A stretch of DNA of 64,000 bases, from NCBI GenBank assembly GCA_030765065.1, contig CM060979.1, positions 13,979,001 to 14,043,000 on the forward strand, in the 5' to 3' direction. Position numbers and translations under genes: made by a program. Under the pieces are notes generated by a model. The model had not been told where the DNA came from. It ran no database searches and saw only the letters and a list, made by a program, of their open reading frames with translations. Position 1 is the first letter of the stretch. Every line of letters begins with the position of its first letter. This document shows, piece after piece, positions 47,163-58,913 of this stretch. The stretch is from Deroplatys truncata (lineage: Eukaryota; Arthropoda; Insecta; Mantodea; Mantidae).

Positions 47163-47671
47163 GCAACTTTTTTTAAATACAAGAAATAGAATGGTTAGTA
47201 TCCTAATGAGCAAATACTTTCTATGAATTCTTCATTCTTTGCGTATAAAAGCAGAAATCTCATTAATACGTATTGACTAAGTACAAATACTTAACGCACA
47301 CAACTTTTAAAAACGAAGGCATCATTTTTCTGGAAATATAAAATGTTTTCATGCGTCACACATACATCCAGAGCATTAAATTACGTAATTAACTTCTGAA
47401 AGAACAATATACACACCTTGGAATAAAATAGTTTGTTCATTTAAGTCCATATGTTTTTCGACTAATACCATTTTACCTCAAGATTTAATAACTCAAACAA
47501 TTTTGACCTGCTATTTGATGTAAGACACGGCTAAAACAAGTGATAAAGTGAAAAACAAATTGATGCCTGGAATATTAAGTATCTGTTAATATCATAACCT
47601 GAAAGTCATTTTACTTATCCTGATTTGCAGTTAATTTCACTGTTAACGAGTAGAAGGAACGTTACTATGGT

Positions 47672-48058
47672 TCAGCCTAGTTCAGCTAGCACGGAATTTA
47701 AGTCCTCTTGCATGCTCACAGCCATTTCTTTCTGCTTGAAGAGCTCGTCCTTCAGTCGATCAAGTGTCGCCTTCAGGAGGTAGTTGCCTTTGCGAAGAGC
47801 AGCCAAGCAGTTTTCATGACGCTTCGACCTTTCCGTTAAGTTTTGCTTTCTGTTCTCAATAGGCGCATCAGGAGGCAGGTCACCGTCGCTCTCTTCCTCT
47901 TCAGATTCCTCACTCTCGGTTTCAGACTCGGATTCCTCAGTTTCTTCTTCCTCCTCCTCTTCCTCTTCTTCCTCATCTTCATCGTCCTTCATTAACTTAG
48001 CCATTTTGTCCACTTCTTTCTGTAGTGCTTTGTACTTCTTTTTCTCTTCTTTCAAAAC
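47672..48058 (-). CDS. Coiled-coil acidic protein, terminal exon
   Basis: Acceptor (minus strand) tattacag|GTT at 48058, stop TGA at 47672-47674; 128 codons plus stop, phase 0. The peptide starts VLKEEKKKYKALQKEVDKMA, passes a run of about ten Glu and a Ser/Glu block (ESESETESEESEEEES), and ends with a heptad-like segment KRHENCLAALRKGNYLLKAT ... MQEDLNSVLAELG. Charged heptads on both sides of the acidic block indicate coiled coil. I do not recognise the family securely; a myosin-tail-like protein is one possibility. The ending looks conserved rather than random, and all four exons are in phase 0. Confidence 0.85.
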   Translation of the reverse strand, partial: VLKEEKKKYKALQKEVDKMAKLMKDDEDEEEEEEEEEEETEESESETESEESEEEESDGDLPPDAPIENRKQNLTERSKRHENCLAALRKGNYLLKATLDRLKDELFKQKEMAVSMQEDLNSVLAELG

Positions 48059-50675
48059 CTGTAATAAGTGTTATAAGGTTAAAAAATTGTTAAAGATGCT
48101 TAAAGCTATACTTGTGGACAGAACACAGCATAACTGCTGACCACACACCAGGGATCGTAATGTGTGTAACACGTCTTTTTCTGCTCGCAAGTGCCCTAAG
48201 ACTGTTGATTAATTTAGCGCGTTTGTACTTCTTTATAGATTTAAGGTGGCATTGGTATAATAATAAGAAAGGTTATGATGATAATAATAATGGCAATCTA
48301 CTTCTATCACCTTGTGAGAATTTCCGATTGCGGGTAAATAACTCAGCAGCAGCAAGCTCAAATTCTATTTGTATTAGGTCTACTTCTTCCCCTTTCATGT
48401 AAGAATGTACTATGAAATTTCGTATACAGCATTCTTTTTGTCGGGTAAGGTATTTGTTTGAATTACTTCCCCAAAAGGGGTTATAAATGTGTCTAAATAA
48501 AATATCTCAATTACTTTAGGTAACAAAAGCTGATAAGCGTGATTTTTCTGACATTTTAAGTGTAAATGTTTAATAAATTACATCATAAGTCGGAGTCCAT
48601 TGCGATGAAGTATCAGGGTTTTAATCCTTTCGGAGATGAAACACATTCGCACATAAGAGCGTATACAAGCAGGAACCAAGAGGTGAGAAAATGCTGTAAA
48701 ATTTCTGTATCTGATAACCGGACTTATTGAAGTGTGCAGTGTTTGGCACCAAACAACTTTTGTTTGGTGCCATAAAATTTACGAGTGGTATGGGAAGATC
48801 GTCTCCTTTCTTTTAGGTAAAAGGGTCGCTATGTTCTGTCCACGAGTATAAGTAGATTGATATCTATTACAGGTTCTCAAACAATGGAAATAATGCTAAG
48901 AAGGATCAAAGATAAAATCGTGGCGGTTTTTTTAAAGACATTTTAAAGTGTAATACATTTTAAAATCAAAGTGTGATACGAACGTGTGTCATACAGTGCG
49001 TTTTCTATGATAGCAGAGCAAAGCAATATCTGATTACCCTCCCCTTCTTAGGATTTACACCCCAATGCCTGTGGTCGGATGTCCGTCGGGAAGCTGTCTG
49101 TGGACCAGAGAGGGACAACCAGGGTTGGGGATCAATCCGACGCCCGGGATGGGAGCGAAGAAGGAAATTATAGATCAAATGCGAGAGATCAATAAATGGA
49201 AATGAGAAGATGGAGCACCTGTGGAATGATGAATGGCTGGGAAAACCCCACCCAGACGCCGCTTTGCCCACCACATGCGGGTCCCTGGGCTCGAACGCTG
49301 TCTTGACAATGACTCGAATCATTTAAAGGTGCCCGTGAAAGCTGTGAACTTCGGGGAGGAGATGGTGCATTATTAAATACCTTAAGAGAGAGAATGATAC
49401 GAATGCTGCAGTTGTCACTAATGAGACATTACAGAATGTTCCGCAACAATTTACTGAAGAATCATATTCAGAGAGAAAGGTAAGAGTTTTATTAAAACGT
49501 GGAAGGTACATTATGACACTGCTAGATCTCATATTCCTAGTGTGATTATCGAGTTTGAAACGGGATATATTATACATATATAGGAATTTAATTCACTAAC
49601 ATGTTAAAATATTCAACATCTAGCATTTGTACAGAGCTGATTGTAAGAAACGGGCGAGCTAGCAAAATTCCAAGAAAGCATAATCCTAAGTAGAGCGTAC
49701 CTTTCACCAAGCCAACAGGCAGGGAACCGGTAACGGTACGGAGAAATAGAAAGAGACAGAGAAAAGAAAGAGACGGAGATATGGAACTGTCTCCACAACG
49801 CTCCAAGATGGCGCTTAAGCGCACGGATCTGAAGCCACACATTCTCATACATGTTAAGGTAACGCGGTCTGAGGGCCAATAGGAAACGTCGTTACATTTT
49901 AAACGCAGAGGTGAGCGTCACTAGGCTCCCGTATATAATGGCATTCAAGGCCTCAGAGCCCACTCTCTCTCTAACTGATCTTCAAGAATTCACGTCGACA
50001 CGAGGTGCTACAGATGCACAAGGGTGGGAGGGCGTGTGCAGATAGCCAGGCTCCTGACTAATTTAAAGTGGTGGGATTATAATAATGGGAAAAGCTAGCC
50101 GCCCATAATTATTTCTTAAACTTGCCTCACCCACTATAACCTGAGAATTAATAATTAGATATAGTTAGGAGTGGAATACGCAACAACCGACGAGCATCAA
50201 TAGCCGAGGAACAACACTGCCGAAGACCACATCAACCCAAGGATCGACGATTTCCCGCTACAAGTTCCTGGCAAATACAAGCATTTACACAGCAGTTCCC
50301 CCACCTTACAGCTCGAATCTACGTCCATGTGAATTTTTATCAACCCAAGGGCCAAAATGGAATCCAAGCTGTGGGCTTTAGAAGCGGTTCCGTAGCAGCT
50401 CTCAAAGAATGGCTTTCTGCACGTCATCCAAGAGTGGTAACAGAGCTAGGATGTGTGCATTGTCTTGGGCGGGGAATGCACTGTAGGATGCAGAAATCCA
50501 AATCTATAAGCCCTGGTGGCAAGTTGGCTGACAAATTAGTACCAGTCTTTATTGAATAGCTCTCGTGCATTCTATCATATGTCGCAGAAGCATTCAACAG
50601 TTTTGGAAATTCTTTGAGATTTGCAATATCATAAAAACAGAAAAGACTTTTCTTTAACAACCAAAATCGTCTTAC
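48059..50675 (-). other. Intron of the coiled-coil gene (48059-50675)
   Basis: A 2617 bp intron with a degraded S3-like SINE at 49060-49320 and a possible LTR-like region near 49900-50060 (tatataatggcattcaaggc as a TATA-like start). No further gene is seen. Confidence 0.75.
49060..49320 (-). mobile_element. Diverged SINE, family S3 (minus strand)
   Basis: It shares gaatgatgaatggctgggaa, cccacccagacgccgctttg and the ccaccacatgcgggtcc block with 33088-33387. The tRNA-like head is truncated (ends at ggctcgaacgc). Confidence 0.6.
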
Positions 50676-51005
50676 CTTTTGTTCTTTCTTGATCTGATCA
50701 CGAAGGGATTTCCTTTCCTTTCGCGTAATGTTTTCTTTGTCCTTAAACGATGCCAACTTCGTGGTCAGCAGCTTAATTTCTCTCGCATTTCTGCGTTCTT
50801 GTAGTGCTTCCTGATCCTCTTCTTCCTCGTCCTCCTCTGAGGTGTCAGTCTCATACTCGTATTCTGATTCCTCAGTCTCACTTTCATCCTGTTGTGGTTT
50901 GTAGCCCTGAGGTGATCGCTGATCTCTGATGGCTCCTGAAGAACCGCCGGGAGCAAGTTTCTTCGCTGAAGGCTGTTTTGTCAGTGGGAGTTCGCCATTT
51001 TGGCT
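50676..51005 (-). CDS. Coiled-coil acidic protein, exon with first acidic block
   Basis: Acceptor ttttttcag|AGC at 51005, donor AAG|GTAAGA at 50675-50671; 330 bp, 110 codons, phase 0. The peptide begins SQNGELPLTKQPSAKKLAPG, then an acidic Ser/Tyr/Glu block (ESETEESEYEYETDTSEEDE) at residues ~40-65, then the charged segment EIKLLTTKLASFKDKENITR and SLRDQIKKEQK. It joins VLKEEKKKYKALQ of the next exon into one continuous heptad run. The two acidic blocks in neighbouring exons look alike. Confidence 0.85.
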
Positions 51006-51179
51006 CTGAAAAAAGTAGAAACAAGTAATAAGTAAACTGTAAAGGTCAAGGTTAACTGTATTGAGTGCCACAATTGCAGCAGCTCTTTCTGTATCCTTAT
51101 AGAGAAGTAATCAGGTGGTTCACATAGAAGTAAAGCAGCCTAACACACATGCACGTTGTGGTGTGTGGGTGCTTTACCT

Positions 51180-51285
51180 CATTTGTTTTTATAGAGGTTT
51201 CTAAAGTGCAACTTTGATATTTTTTCACCACTAGAATCTGGTGATATCCGGATTGTTAGGTTCCATTCATAACCGTCAACACCTC
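51180..51285 (+). repeat. Dispersed repeat; inverse partner at 55800-55920
   Basis: The block gaatctggtgatatccggat and tgttaggttccattc is found in inverse orientation at 55800-55920 (gaatggaacctaacaatcaa and ccagattctgctgg). Both carry caactttga-like flanks. The family is unknown. Confidence 0.65.
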
Positions 51286-51797
51286 CGCAAATAGGCACCT
51301 GTTACTGTTGGACAACGAGAAGGTGAGCGGGGCCTGAGGGGCGAGCGGGGTTCTGTAACTGTTTATCTGCTCACGTACTGTCGATTGTTTACTACGAAAT
51401 GTGCTTATGTGTGCAAATGAACCACCCATGCTGCCAGATCTGATACTAATGGAACAGCAACCGCCGTAATAGGCGTTACCGCATTGGCTCTTGGCATGGG
51501 TGAGTACTTGACAACACTGTGTAGTATGATACAGACGCAGGAAAGTGTTGATGTTACACATTCCTCTTGCTTGCCTTCTTCTCGTGGTCTATCAGTACAT
51601 GTATTGGGATTCGGGAAGGTTAGTTATATTGCAACTGTTACTTTGACGTCTTGTTTTTATATTCGCAGGTGTTCAAACTTGCACGCCGATCATTCAGTCA
51701 CCAACTGTCGCACCGATTATATTAGTTATATCATGTTATATTAGATTAGTTATATTAATTGGGTTAATTATACTAGCATTTAATTATTATTATTTTT

Positions 51798-53759
51798 ACT
51801 TTCTCTACTACGTATAGTAAGTAGGGGAACTATTGCATTCCACCCAAAAATTCGATACCGAGATTTCACCGGAAATACATGTTTTGAGACCTCCTGAATC
51901 CAAAAAAAGCATTTTTGGAAACATGTCCGTGTGTGTGTCTGTGTGTGTGTGTGTGTGTCTGTGAACAGCATAACTCAAAAACTAACAGTCGGATAAACAC
52001 CAAACTTGGTATTTACGTTCAGTATCTTCCAGAGATGCGACACGAAGATTTTCAAGAAAATCCCCCCACCCCAGACTACCCTTTACATGGAACATTTTTC
52101 GAAAATTTTAATTTTCTCAAAAATGGCTCTAACGATTTTGATGAAAATGTCATATGTTTAAGATAATGTCATGAGAAATGAAATGTATATCTCGAAATTT
52201 CTGGGAATGTCTCCAAAAGTATTCATTATGAACGACTTTTGCATAACTGGTAAACCATAAGAGATAGACAAAATTTTACTACACAAAAAATGTAGATCGC
52301 GTTAAAATACACAACTTATATCATATACATTTTTTTTTGTTGAGTGAACCGTTTTCGAGATATTGCTTGTTATTTCCTTAAATTTTCCAATACTTATACT
52401 TTTTCTCAAATTCGTTATTCATTTTTACTTTCTCTACTACGTATAGTAAGTAGGGGAAGTATTGCATTCCACCCAAAAATTCGATACCGAGATTTCACCG
52501 GAAATACATGCTTTGAGACCTCCTGAATCCAAAAAAAGCATTTTTGGAAACATGTCCGTGTGTGTGTCTGTGTGTGTGTGTGTCTGTGTGTGTGTCTGTG
52601 AACAGCATAACTCAAAAACTAACAGTCGGATAAACACCAAACTTGGTATTTACGTTCAGTATCTTCCAGAGATGCGACACGAAGATTTTCAAGAAAATCC
52701 CCCCACCCCAGACTACCCTTTACATGGAACATTTTTCGAAAATTTTAATTTCCTCAAAAATGGCTCTAACGATTTTGATGAAAATATCATATGTTTAAGA
52801 TAATGTCATGAGAAATGAAATGTATATCTCGAAATTTCTGGGAATGTCTCCAAAAGTATTCTTCCTTATGAACGACTTTTGCATAACTGGTAAACCATAA
52901 GAGATAGACAAAATTGTACTACACAAAAAATGTAGATCGCGTTAAAATACACAACTTATATCATATACATTTTGTTTGTTGAGTGAACTGTTTTCGAGAT
53001 ATTGCTTGTTATTTCCTTAAATTATCCAATACTTATACTTTTTCTCAAATTCGTTATTCATTTTTTTATGTCCTGGACATGCAAAGAGAATGGAATGCGC
53101 CACATAGCAACCAGCGATAAAATATTTGACTATCGCTTAAAAGCTACCATATTCCCCTCGCATCTACGAGAAAATTACAAATAAGATTGACATCTCGATA
53201 TCTCGATTAATATGAAGCATATGGAGAATAGGCGTTTGTAAAAATAGATTGTACAAGAGTAGAGAAAGTCATGTGAGTGTAACACATCAGATTTTTTTAT
53301 GTCCTGGACATGCAAAGAGAATGGAATGCGTCACATAGCAACCAGCGTTAAAATATTTGACTATCGCTTAAAACCTACCATATTCCCCTTGCATCTACAA
53401 GAAAATTAGCAATAGGATTAACATCTCGATATCTCGATTAACATGAAGCATATGGAGAATAAGCGTTTGTAAAAATAGTTTGTACAAGAGTAGAGAAAGT
53501 CATGTGAGTGTAACACATCAGATTTTTTTATGTCCTGGACATGCAAAAAGAATGGAATGCGCCACATAGCAACCAGCGATAAAATATTTGACTATCGCTT
53601 AAAAGCTACCATATTCCCCTTGCATCTACAAGAAAATTACAAATAAGATTAACATCTCGATATCTCGATTAATATGAAGCATATGGAGAATAGGCGTTTG
53701 TAAAAATAGTTTGTACAAGAGTAGAGAAAGTCATGTGAGTGTAACACATCAGATTTTTT
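51798..53759 (+). repeat. Head-head-tail-tail-tail array
   Basis: Head starts (actttctctactacgtatag) at 51798 and 52427, a 629-bp period. Tails begin atgtcctggacatgcaaa at 53068, 53299 and 53530, a 231-bp period. Every boundary is a T-run. The units are nearly identical to each other and carry a (TG)n tract in the head of different length in each. The array ends at an inverse S1 SINE. Confidence 0.92.
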
Positions 53760-54035
53760 ATTTATAGGCGCTCTTTAACTACTATGGTTCTTAGCGTACA
53801 ATTGTATATAGGCGTGAAAGGCTGGAAATTTTTGTCAGAGGCCTCTATCAGGCTTGAGGTTCCTTTACGTGCCATAAATCTACGTCACGGGACCACTGGT
53901 TTTACTTTCCTTCCGAAGGAACCCATGCTATGAGTTTTTACGCCTGAAAAAAAAGCCATCGCCCTCCGCCGGGCTTGAACTCGCGGCCTAGAGAACTAGA
54001 GGCTAGCATGGTACCCCTAGACTACGGAGGACGAC
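53760..54035 (-). mobile_element. tRNA-derived SINE, family S1 (minus strand)
   Basis: The + strand starts tttataggcgctctttaac and ends ggtacccctagactacggag; the reverse gives CTCTAGTTCTCTAGG and GAGTTCAAGCCC as A/B-box side. It inserted immediately after the T-run that ends the tail array. Confidence 0.8.
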
Positions 54036-54046
54036 TTTAATAAATT

Positions 54047-54070
54047 AATAATAATAATAATAATAATAAT
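54047..54070. repeat. (AAT)n microsatellite
   Basis: Seven or eight AAT units beside the SINE, possibly grown from its tail. Confidence 0.9.
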
Positions 54071-55799
54071 TAGGTTAGGTTATTAATTATTAGGTCTTAC
54101 CTTTGCAGTTAACTAGAAATTGGAATTATTTTTGCAATTTTTGGTGTAAGCAATGTATGTGGGATTTTATTTTTAGAGGAAGAATGCCCCCGTAAAAGAA
54201 AACCAAGCAATTTAATTGTTTGGTTGAGGTAAGTACGCCGAAATCACATTAAAACGTAACTATAAGTTGTTCTTCATACTATTACAGTACAGTAGTTTGT
54301 AACGTTTAATAACATACGTATGTTATATAAATTAAGTCCATAGGACGGTTCAGGGTTTAAGTTAACACTTAAGATGTATCCAGGTTATAGGTAATCAGCG
54401 ATTATGGTGATGACCATACCTTTGCACCGAAGATAAGAATATTACAGAGCAGTATATCTGATATGACAATGACTCACTAATACTAGCAAAGACCGAAATA
54501 TGTAGTGTGTCTTTTGTAAATAGGTTATCTGCTGATATCTTTGGTTGTATATCTAGTGACTCAAGTTGGAACGCTGACGCCCTGACATGTGGCATCAGCC
54601 ATTTGGTTTTTAGTGACCTGAGTGAGGCTATGTCCCCCTATATTTGTTTTGAGCATTGTCTAGCCTGTCAGTATATCTCAAATTTGTTTGATTGAAGCTA
54701 AACCAATTTGAGGGTTGTTCAAAAAGGAAGATGGATTACCCATTTGAATTTCAATAACGACGTAGGCTCGCTGGCTTATATCGCTTTTAGGAGATTCTTT
54801 AAATTCCGGAAAGGTTCTGTTTTGTAAAGCATTTGATGTATAAGCTATTTCACTGTCTATTTTGCAAGGAATACAGAAGTAATTTGCACAGTATGCTATT
54901 CGTCCTGTTGGACCTCGCTGGAAGAATATGACCCTTTCCTAACTATTTAGTCCTCCGTGAACGGACAAAAGCATAAAGGCACCGGTTTCGAAAACCAGAT
55001 ATTTAACCCCCGATTCCATTTAGGACATCCTTCCTTGAGCCTTCTCCAAGTTTTTTTTTTCAATCCCTTAATGACAAACCCCAGAAAGCTGTTTTGTCCT
55101 GGCCTTATTCCTATAGTTTTTGAGGTTTTTCTGAATCATATTTCATAGAGGTTCAACCTAATTTTTCAATAATAAAACAGGAATTAAAACACCATCCCTC
55201 AAATTAAGCTGGCTCAAATGAATTACCAGTAAAACGGAAAAGAATCCCATACTGCAGACTTTGCCATGGAACAGGTTTATTTGAATCTGTGTAGGCGGAT
55301 GAGCATAAAGAAGGTATTTCACTATTCAGAGCTAAGGTTAAACACTGAAAAAGCATTCTAGAAAAACAAATCGTGGATGCTTGCTGGAAAAGGGATTAAA
55401 ATGAGACAAGTACTGATTTGAAGTCGCCGTAATTCTACTTTATATAAAAGATGTTAACTGACCCTTCCTTAATAATGCTGATCACTGCTGGAGTATATTG
55501 AGATAAAGGGATTACATTCAGCACTAATGGAGAGATGTTTACATATGAGTTAGTCCCATCTTCGGACTGTTCAGAAGAGTGCATTCTATTTTCTCTGAAA
55601 TTGTAATGTATGAAACTAAGAGAAAGTGAGAAAATATGTATTTTAGTTTAAAAAATACCTGCAATGTACTCTTCAAACTTGACCGTGTAGAAACCCTTAT
55701 CAAATTTCACATACATTTCTTTTTAACTGGTTGTTCTTGTAGAGCATCCTCCTGTTGTGCGATGATTCCCGGTTTCGATTGTTGGATGGATCCGAGAAT

Positions 55800-55920
55800 G
55801 TTTTAATGAAGAAGGCTTATGAATGGAACCTAACAATCAAATATCACCAGATTCTGCTGGCTTATCCCATAATGGTAGAAAAGCGTCAAAGTTATACTTT
55901 AGTAATCTTCGGTAAAATTT
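55800..55920 (-). repeat. Dispersed repeat; inverse partner at 51180-51285
   Basis: See the partner entry; about 4.6 kb separates the two arms within the same intron. Confidence 0.65.
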
Positions 55921-56375
55921 AATCAGTATGTCACGATGGGGTGAGATAGGGTGCCCCGTCCAGTTATTCAAAGTTCACGCGTTGCATTCAAACATGGCTG
56001 GATGTCCATCTGGATCTCATACTGATTTGCCGTTGAAGGGTTTATTATTCTTTTTCTTATAGTTACTACCGGAACAAAAGAAACCCTTCCCCTGTTCATG
56101 TTTGTTTATGTTTGCTGTTAACTCTGCGCAACTCTGGTGACAATATTAACAATTAGACTAATCAGTGTGTGATATAAATATAGATTAGCTCTGCTTACCA
56201 GATTATAGAAGCTCTATAATCGCTCGGATGAAAAAATCCAACGTGACTGTAAACTTATATTATATTGTCTTGGTGCTTCTACCGGGAAAGTCTAAAGATT
56301 TCTATTTTCGCACTAGTTTATAAGAAATTGGCTTTATAGACGATTGCCAAATCAGAATTGCTAGGAATCGCTTAC

Positions 56376-56549
56376 CTGGTTGGATAACGCAGCCTGCAGT
56401 TTTCGCTCCAGAGCCTGGTTTTTGCGATTTGCTTCTTCCAGATCAGAGCGAGTCATGTCTAGCTGCCCAACGGTGTCATGGTACTTGTTTTCCAGATCTT
56501 CGACTGACTTTTGTGCGTTATCTAATTCTGTTCGAAGCCTTTTCCTTTC
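56376..56549 (-). CDS. Coiled-coil acidic protein, internal exon
   Basis: Acceptor ttccaacag|GAA at 56549, donor AACCAG|GTAAGC at 56375; 174 bp, 58 codons, phase 0. The peptide ERKRLRTELDNAQKSVEDLE and LDMTRSDLEEANRKNQALER shows heptad spacing of Leu/Ala with charged flanks, i.e. a long coiled coil of the kind seen in myosin tails. No acidic block here. Confidence 0.88.
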
Positions 56550-56819
56550 CTGTTGGAACAAAAATAAAATTAAGATTAGTTGTACCTGTATATCTTTACT
56601 ATACTAAAGATTGATTATAATTTCAAGAAAACCAAAGTGTTACTATATAAACTCTTTGATGAGACTAGTAGCAACATACTCCTCAGCAACATGGGCAGCG
56701 AATAAACCGTTAAAGACAGGTTGGGCACATTTGAGAGAAGAACCGCAAGGGCCATCTTTAGAGCAGTACGGGATGAGGTAGTATAGAGACGGAGATATAC
56801 AGCTTGTATAAGGAGCCGA

Positions 56820-57065
56820 ATATACCAAGATACATCAAAATCGACGAGTCAAGTGTTGGTCATGTGACGAGAATGAGCGAAAATCAACTGACAAGAAGAT
56901 TGTTCACTATAAGACCAGAGGATGAATCCAGCGGAAGATGAGTAAAATTGGCGAAAGAAGTTGGCAAGCAATAGAGATGATTAAAAATGCTTTTGCAGAA
57001 GGCCAGGGCCCACAAAGGGCTGAAGAACTAGGAATGAAGTGGCAGGGAACTAATATTCCATAAAG
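56820..57065 (+). pseudogene. LINE ORF C-terminal tail
   Basis: The + strand reads WSCDENERKSTDKKIVHYKT in one frame and GHVTRMSENQLTRRLFTIRP, EDESSGR in another; R-x-x-G-H-V-x-R-M is typical of the end of RTE/R4-type LINE proteins. It is truncated and out of frame. Confidence 0.65.
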
Positions 57066-57626
57066 GGTTCTGCTTTCCAATCAGTGCATTGCATTTAATG
57101 CATGGAACGTTGTATTCATGTTCTAAATGTGTTTATTGACCAACGTTTACATTTTTAAGACCACAGACGATTAGGTTGCCATTGGGATTATGTTATGTAG
57201 TTATACTTCCTCTTGTAACATAGCGCCATCATGCTAGGACGGTAATAAACTGAAATACTTAACTGATCTTTTCTACTTAGATCAGCTTTTGTTTATACAA
57301 TACCTAAAGCGATTACTGGGCATTTAGGAGCCTATCAGAATGACGAATGGGAATGTGTGTTTATCACATTGTAGTTACACCACTACAGATAGGATAATCG
57401 CAACGTTGCCAGAAGAACAGGGCGTATGATGTGCCAATGTGCTTCGAGCTAGGTTGCTATTCAAACCCCTAGCGATAAGGCGCTAGTTTCAAGTGCTTTT
57501 CTTTGTTGGTGTATGTCAGTATTAGCTAAACACAAAAGTGTAACAAGAAAATCAGACTGTACAACTTCGTTGGATTGTCCTTTCACCAGGAGCCGCTGCT
57601 TGAAGGACCTAGTTTCCATTGGGGTA

Positions 57627-58541
57627 ATCAGGGTGGACCATTTAATTTGAGACTGTGCAATATCTCCAAAACTAAGCGTTGTAGAGGAGCGTCTTTAATA
57701 GCATGTGCTTGATATTATGGGGGAAAGTAAATGCCATTAGTCGTGTTTTATTTGGAGGACGTTATAATGGTCATTTTAGGGCCAATTTAATTTTTATAAC
57801 TGGGAACCTACATTTGGTATGTTGTTTTCTCATTAGAAAATGTTTTACGAAAATCTGTTTATTTTGTGATGAGGAATAAGGAAACAAAATAAAAAATGTT
57901 GGTTCCCAATTACGAAATGCAACTTGACCCTCAAATGACCATCCATGTATGGCCTAACCATTCATTGCGCTCATTCAGAATTTTCGTTGTAAGAACAATT
58001 GCAAAGTGCTTTATACAAATGTTTAACTTTTTATGAGTGGGAAAACAACATAAAATGGTACGTCTCCATTTAAAAAATTAAATTGACCCTAAAATGACCA
58101 TCACAGCGTCCTCCATGGTGTAGTGGTTACCATGGTAGCCTCTAGTTCCCGAGGTTGGGTTCAGACCTAGCGGAAGGCGATGGATTTTTTTCGGGCGTAA
58201 AACTCCTTAGCATGGCTTCCTTCGGAAGGGAAGTAAAGCCGGTGGTCCCGTGTCGTAGATTTACGGCACGTAAAAGAACCTCAAACCTGATAAAGAGGCC
58301 TCTGAGCAAAATTACCGGTCTTTCACGCCCAATATAGAATGGGACGCTAAGGACCACAGCATTTAAAGAGCGTCCATAAATAAAACTCAATTTAATTCAC
58401 AGCGTCCTCCAAATAAAACACGACTAATGGCATTTACTTTCCCACATAATATCGCGCAACTTTTATAAAAACATTTCTTTCTACAACGCTTTGTTTTGTA
58501 GGTATTGTACAGTCTCAACTTAAATGGTCCGCCCTGTATAA
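57627..58541. mobile_element. Fold-back element with long inverted arms, host of an S1 SINE
   Basis: The left arm 57627-57800 (cagggtggaccatttaattt, gtaaatgccattagtcgtgt, tggtcattttagggccaat) is repeated in inverse order at 58075-58103 and 58398-58541. Removing the SINE restores a continuous right arm. The centre 57800-58075 shows no coding. Diverged ends and no clear target duplication suggest it is old. Confidence 0.8.
58116..58397 (+). mobile_element. tRNA-derived SINE, family S1, with 14-bp target duplication
   Basis: The 14-bp duplication cacagcgtcctcca lies at 58102-58115 and 58398-58411. Head: tggtgtagtggttaccatgg, CTAGTTCCCGAGG and GGGTTCAGACC. Tail ends ataaaactcaatttaatt. Part of the apparent SINE start (cctcca) is shared with the duplicated target. 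Confidence 0.92.
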
Positions 58542-58634
58542 TATCGAACTTTTTACACATGGTAGTTAAAGCATTAATGGCTCCCCTGTGTTTCAATTAA
58601 AGATACCATTATTTGCTTTATTAATCATACTTAC

Positions 58635-58736
58635 CTGTTCTTCGTCTTTCCTCCATGCCTCTGGACTTTGTTGGGCGGCATTTGCATTCTTTGCACGTTC
58701 CTTTTCGATCTCTACCTCAAGGTTCAGTATCCGGGT
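58635..58736 (-). CDS. Coiled-coil acidic protein, most upstream exon seen
   Basis: Acceptor tgtattgcag|ACC at 58736, donor GAACAG|GTAAGT at 58634; 102 bp, 34 codons, phase 0. The peptide TRILNLEVEIEKERAKNANA and AWRKDEEQ continues directly as ERKRLRTEL of the next exon in heptad register. The gene's earlier exons were not found between 58737 and 64000 on the - strand. Confidence 0.85.
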
Positions 58737-58913
58737 CTGCAATACATTGGAACGTTTGTTATTCATATGCTTATCTGCGTGCTTCATTCTTAGTGTGATA
58801 ATATCTGTAGGAAGGTGGAATTTGAGAAGCTGTTATCTGTGTATGTCTGGTTGTGTTCTGTTGGATTCACATGTTATAGTGGATAATCCATGCATGCACG
58901 GACATATACATAC

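Larger units (their letters stand above)
51006..56375 (-). other. Intron of the coiled-coil gene (51006-56375)
   Basis: A 5370 bp intron. It contains the head-head-tail-tail-tail array, an S1 SINE, an (AAT)n tract and one arm each of a dispersed inverse repeat pair (51180-51285 and 55800-55920). Bases 54080-55790 hold nothing I recognise. Confidence 0.75.
56550..58634 (-). other. Intron of the coiled-coil gene (56550-58634)
   Basis: A 2085 bp intron with a LINE tail (56820-57065) and a fold-back element that was hit by a SINE (57627-58541). Bases 57070-57620 show nothing recognisable. Confidence 0.75.

Noticed and set aside
49900..50060. Possible LTR (TATA-like tatataatggc, followed by tcgacacgagg)
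   Set aside because: No second copy or TG...CA boundary seen in the window, so it was not listed as a feature of its own.
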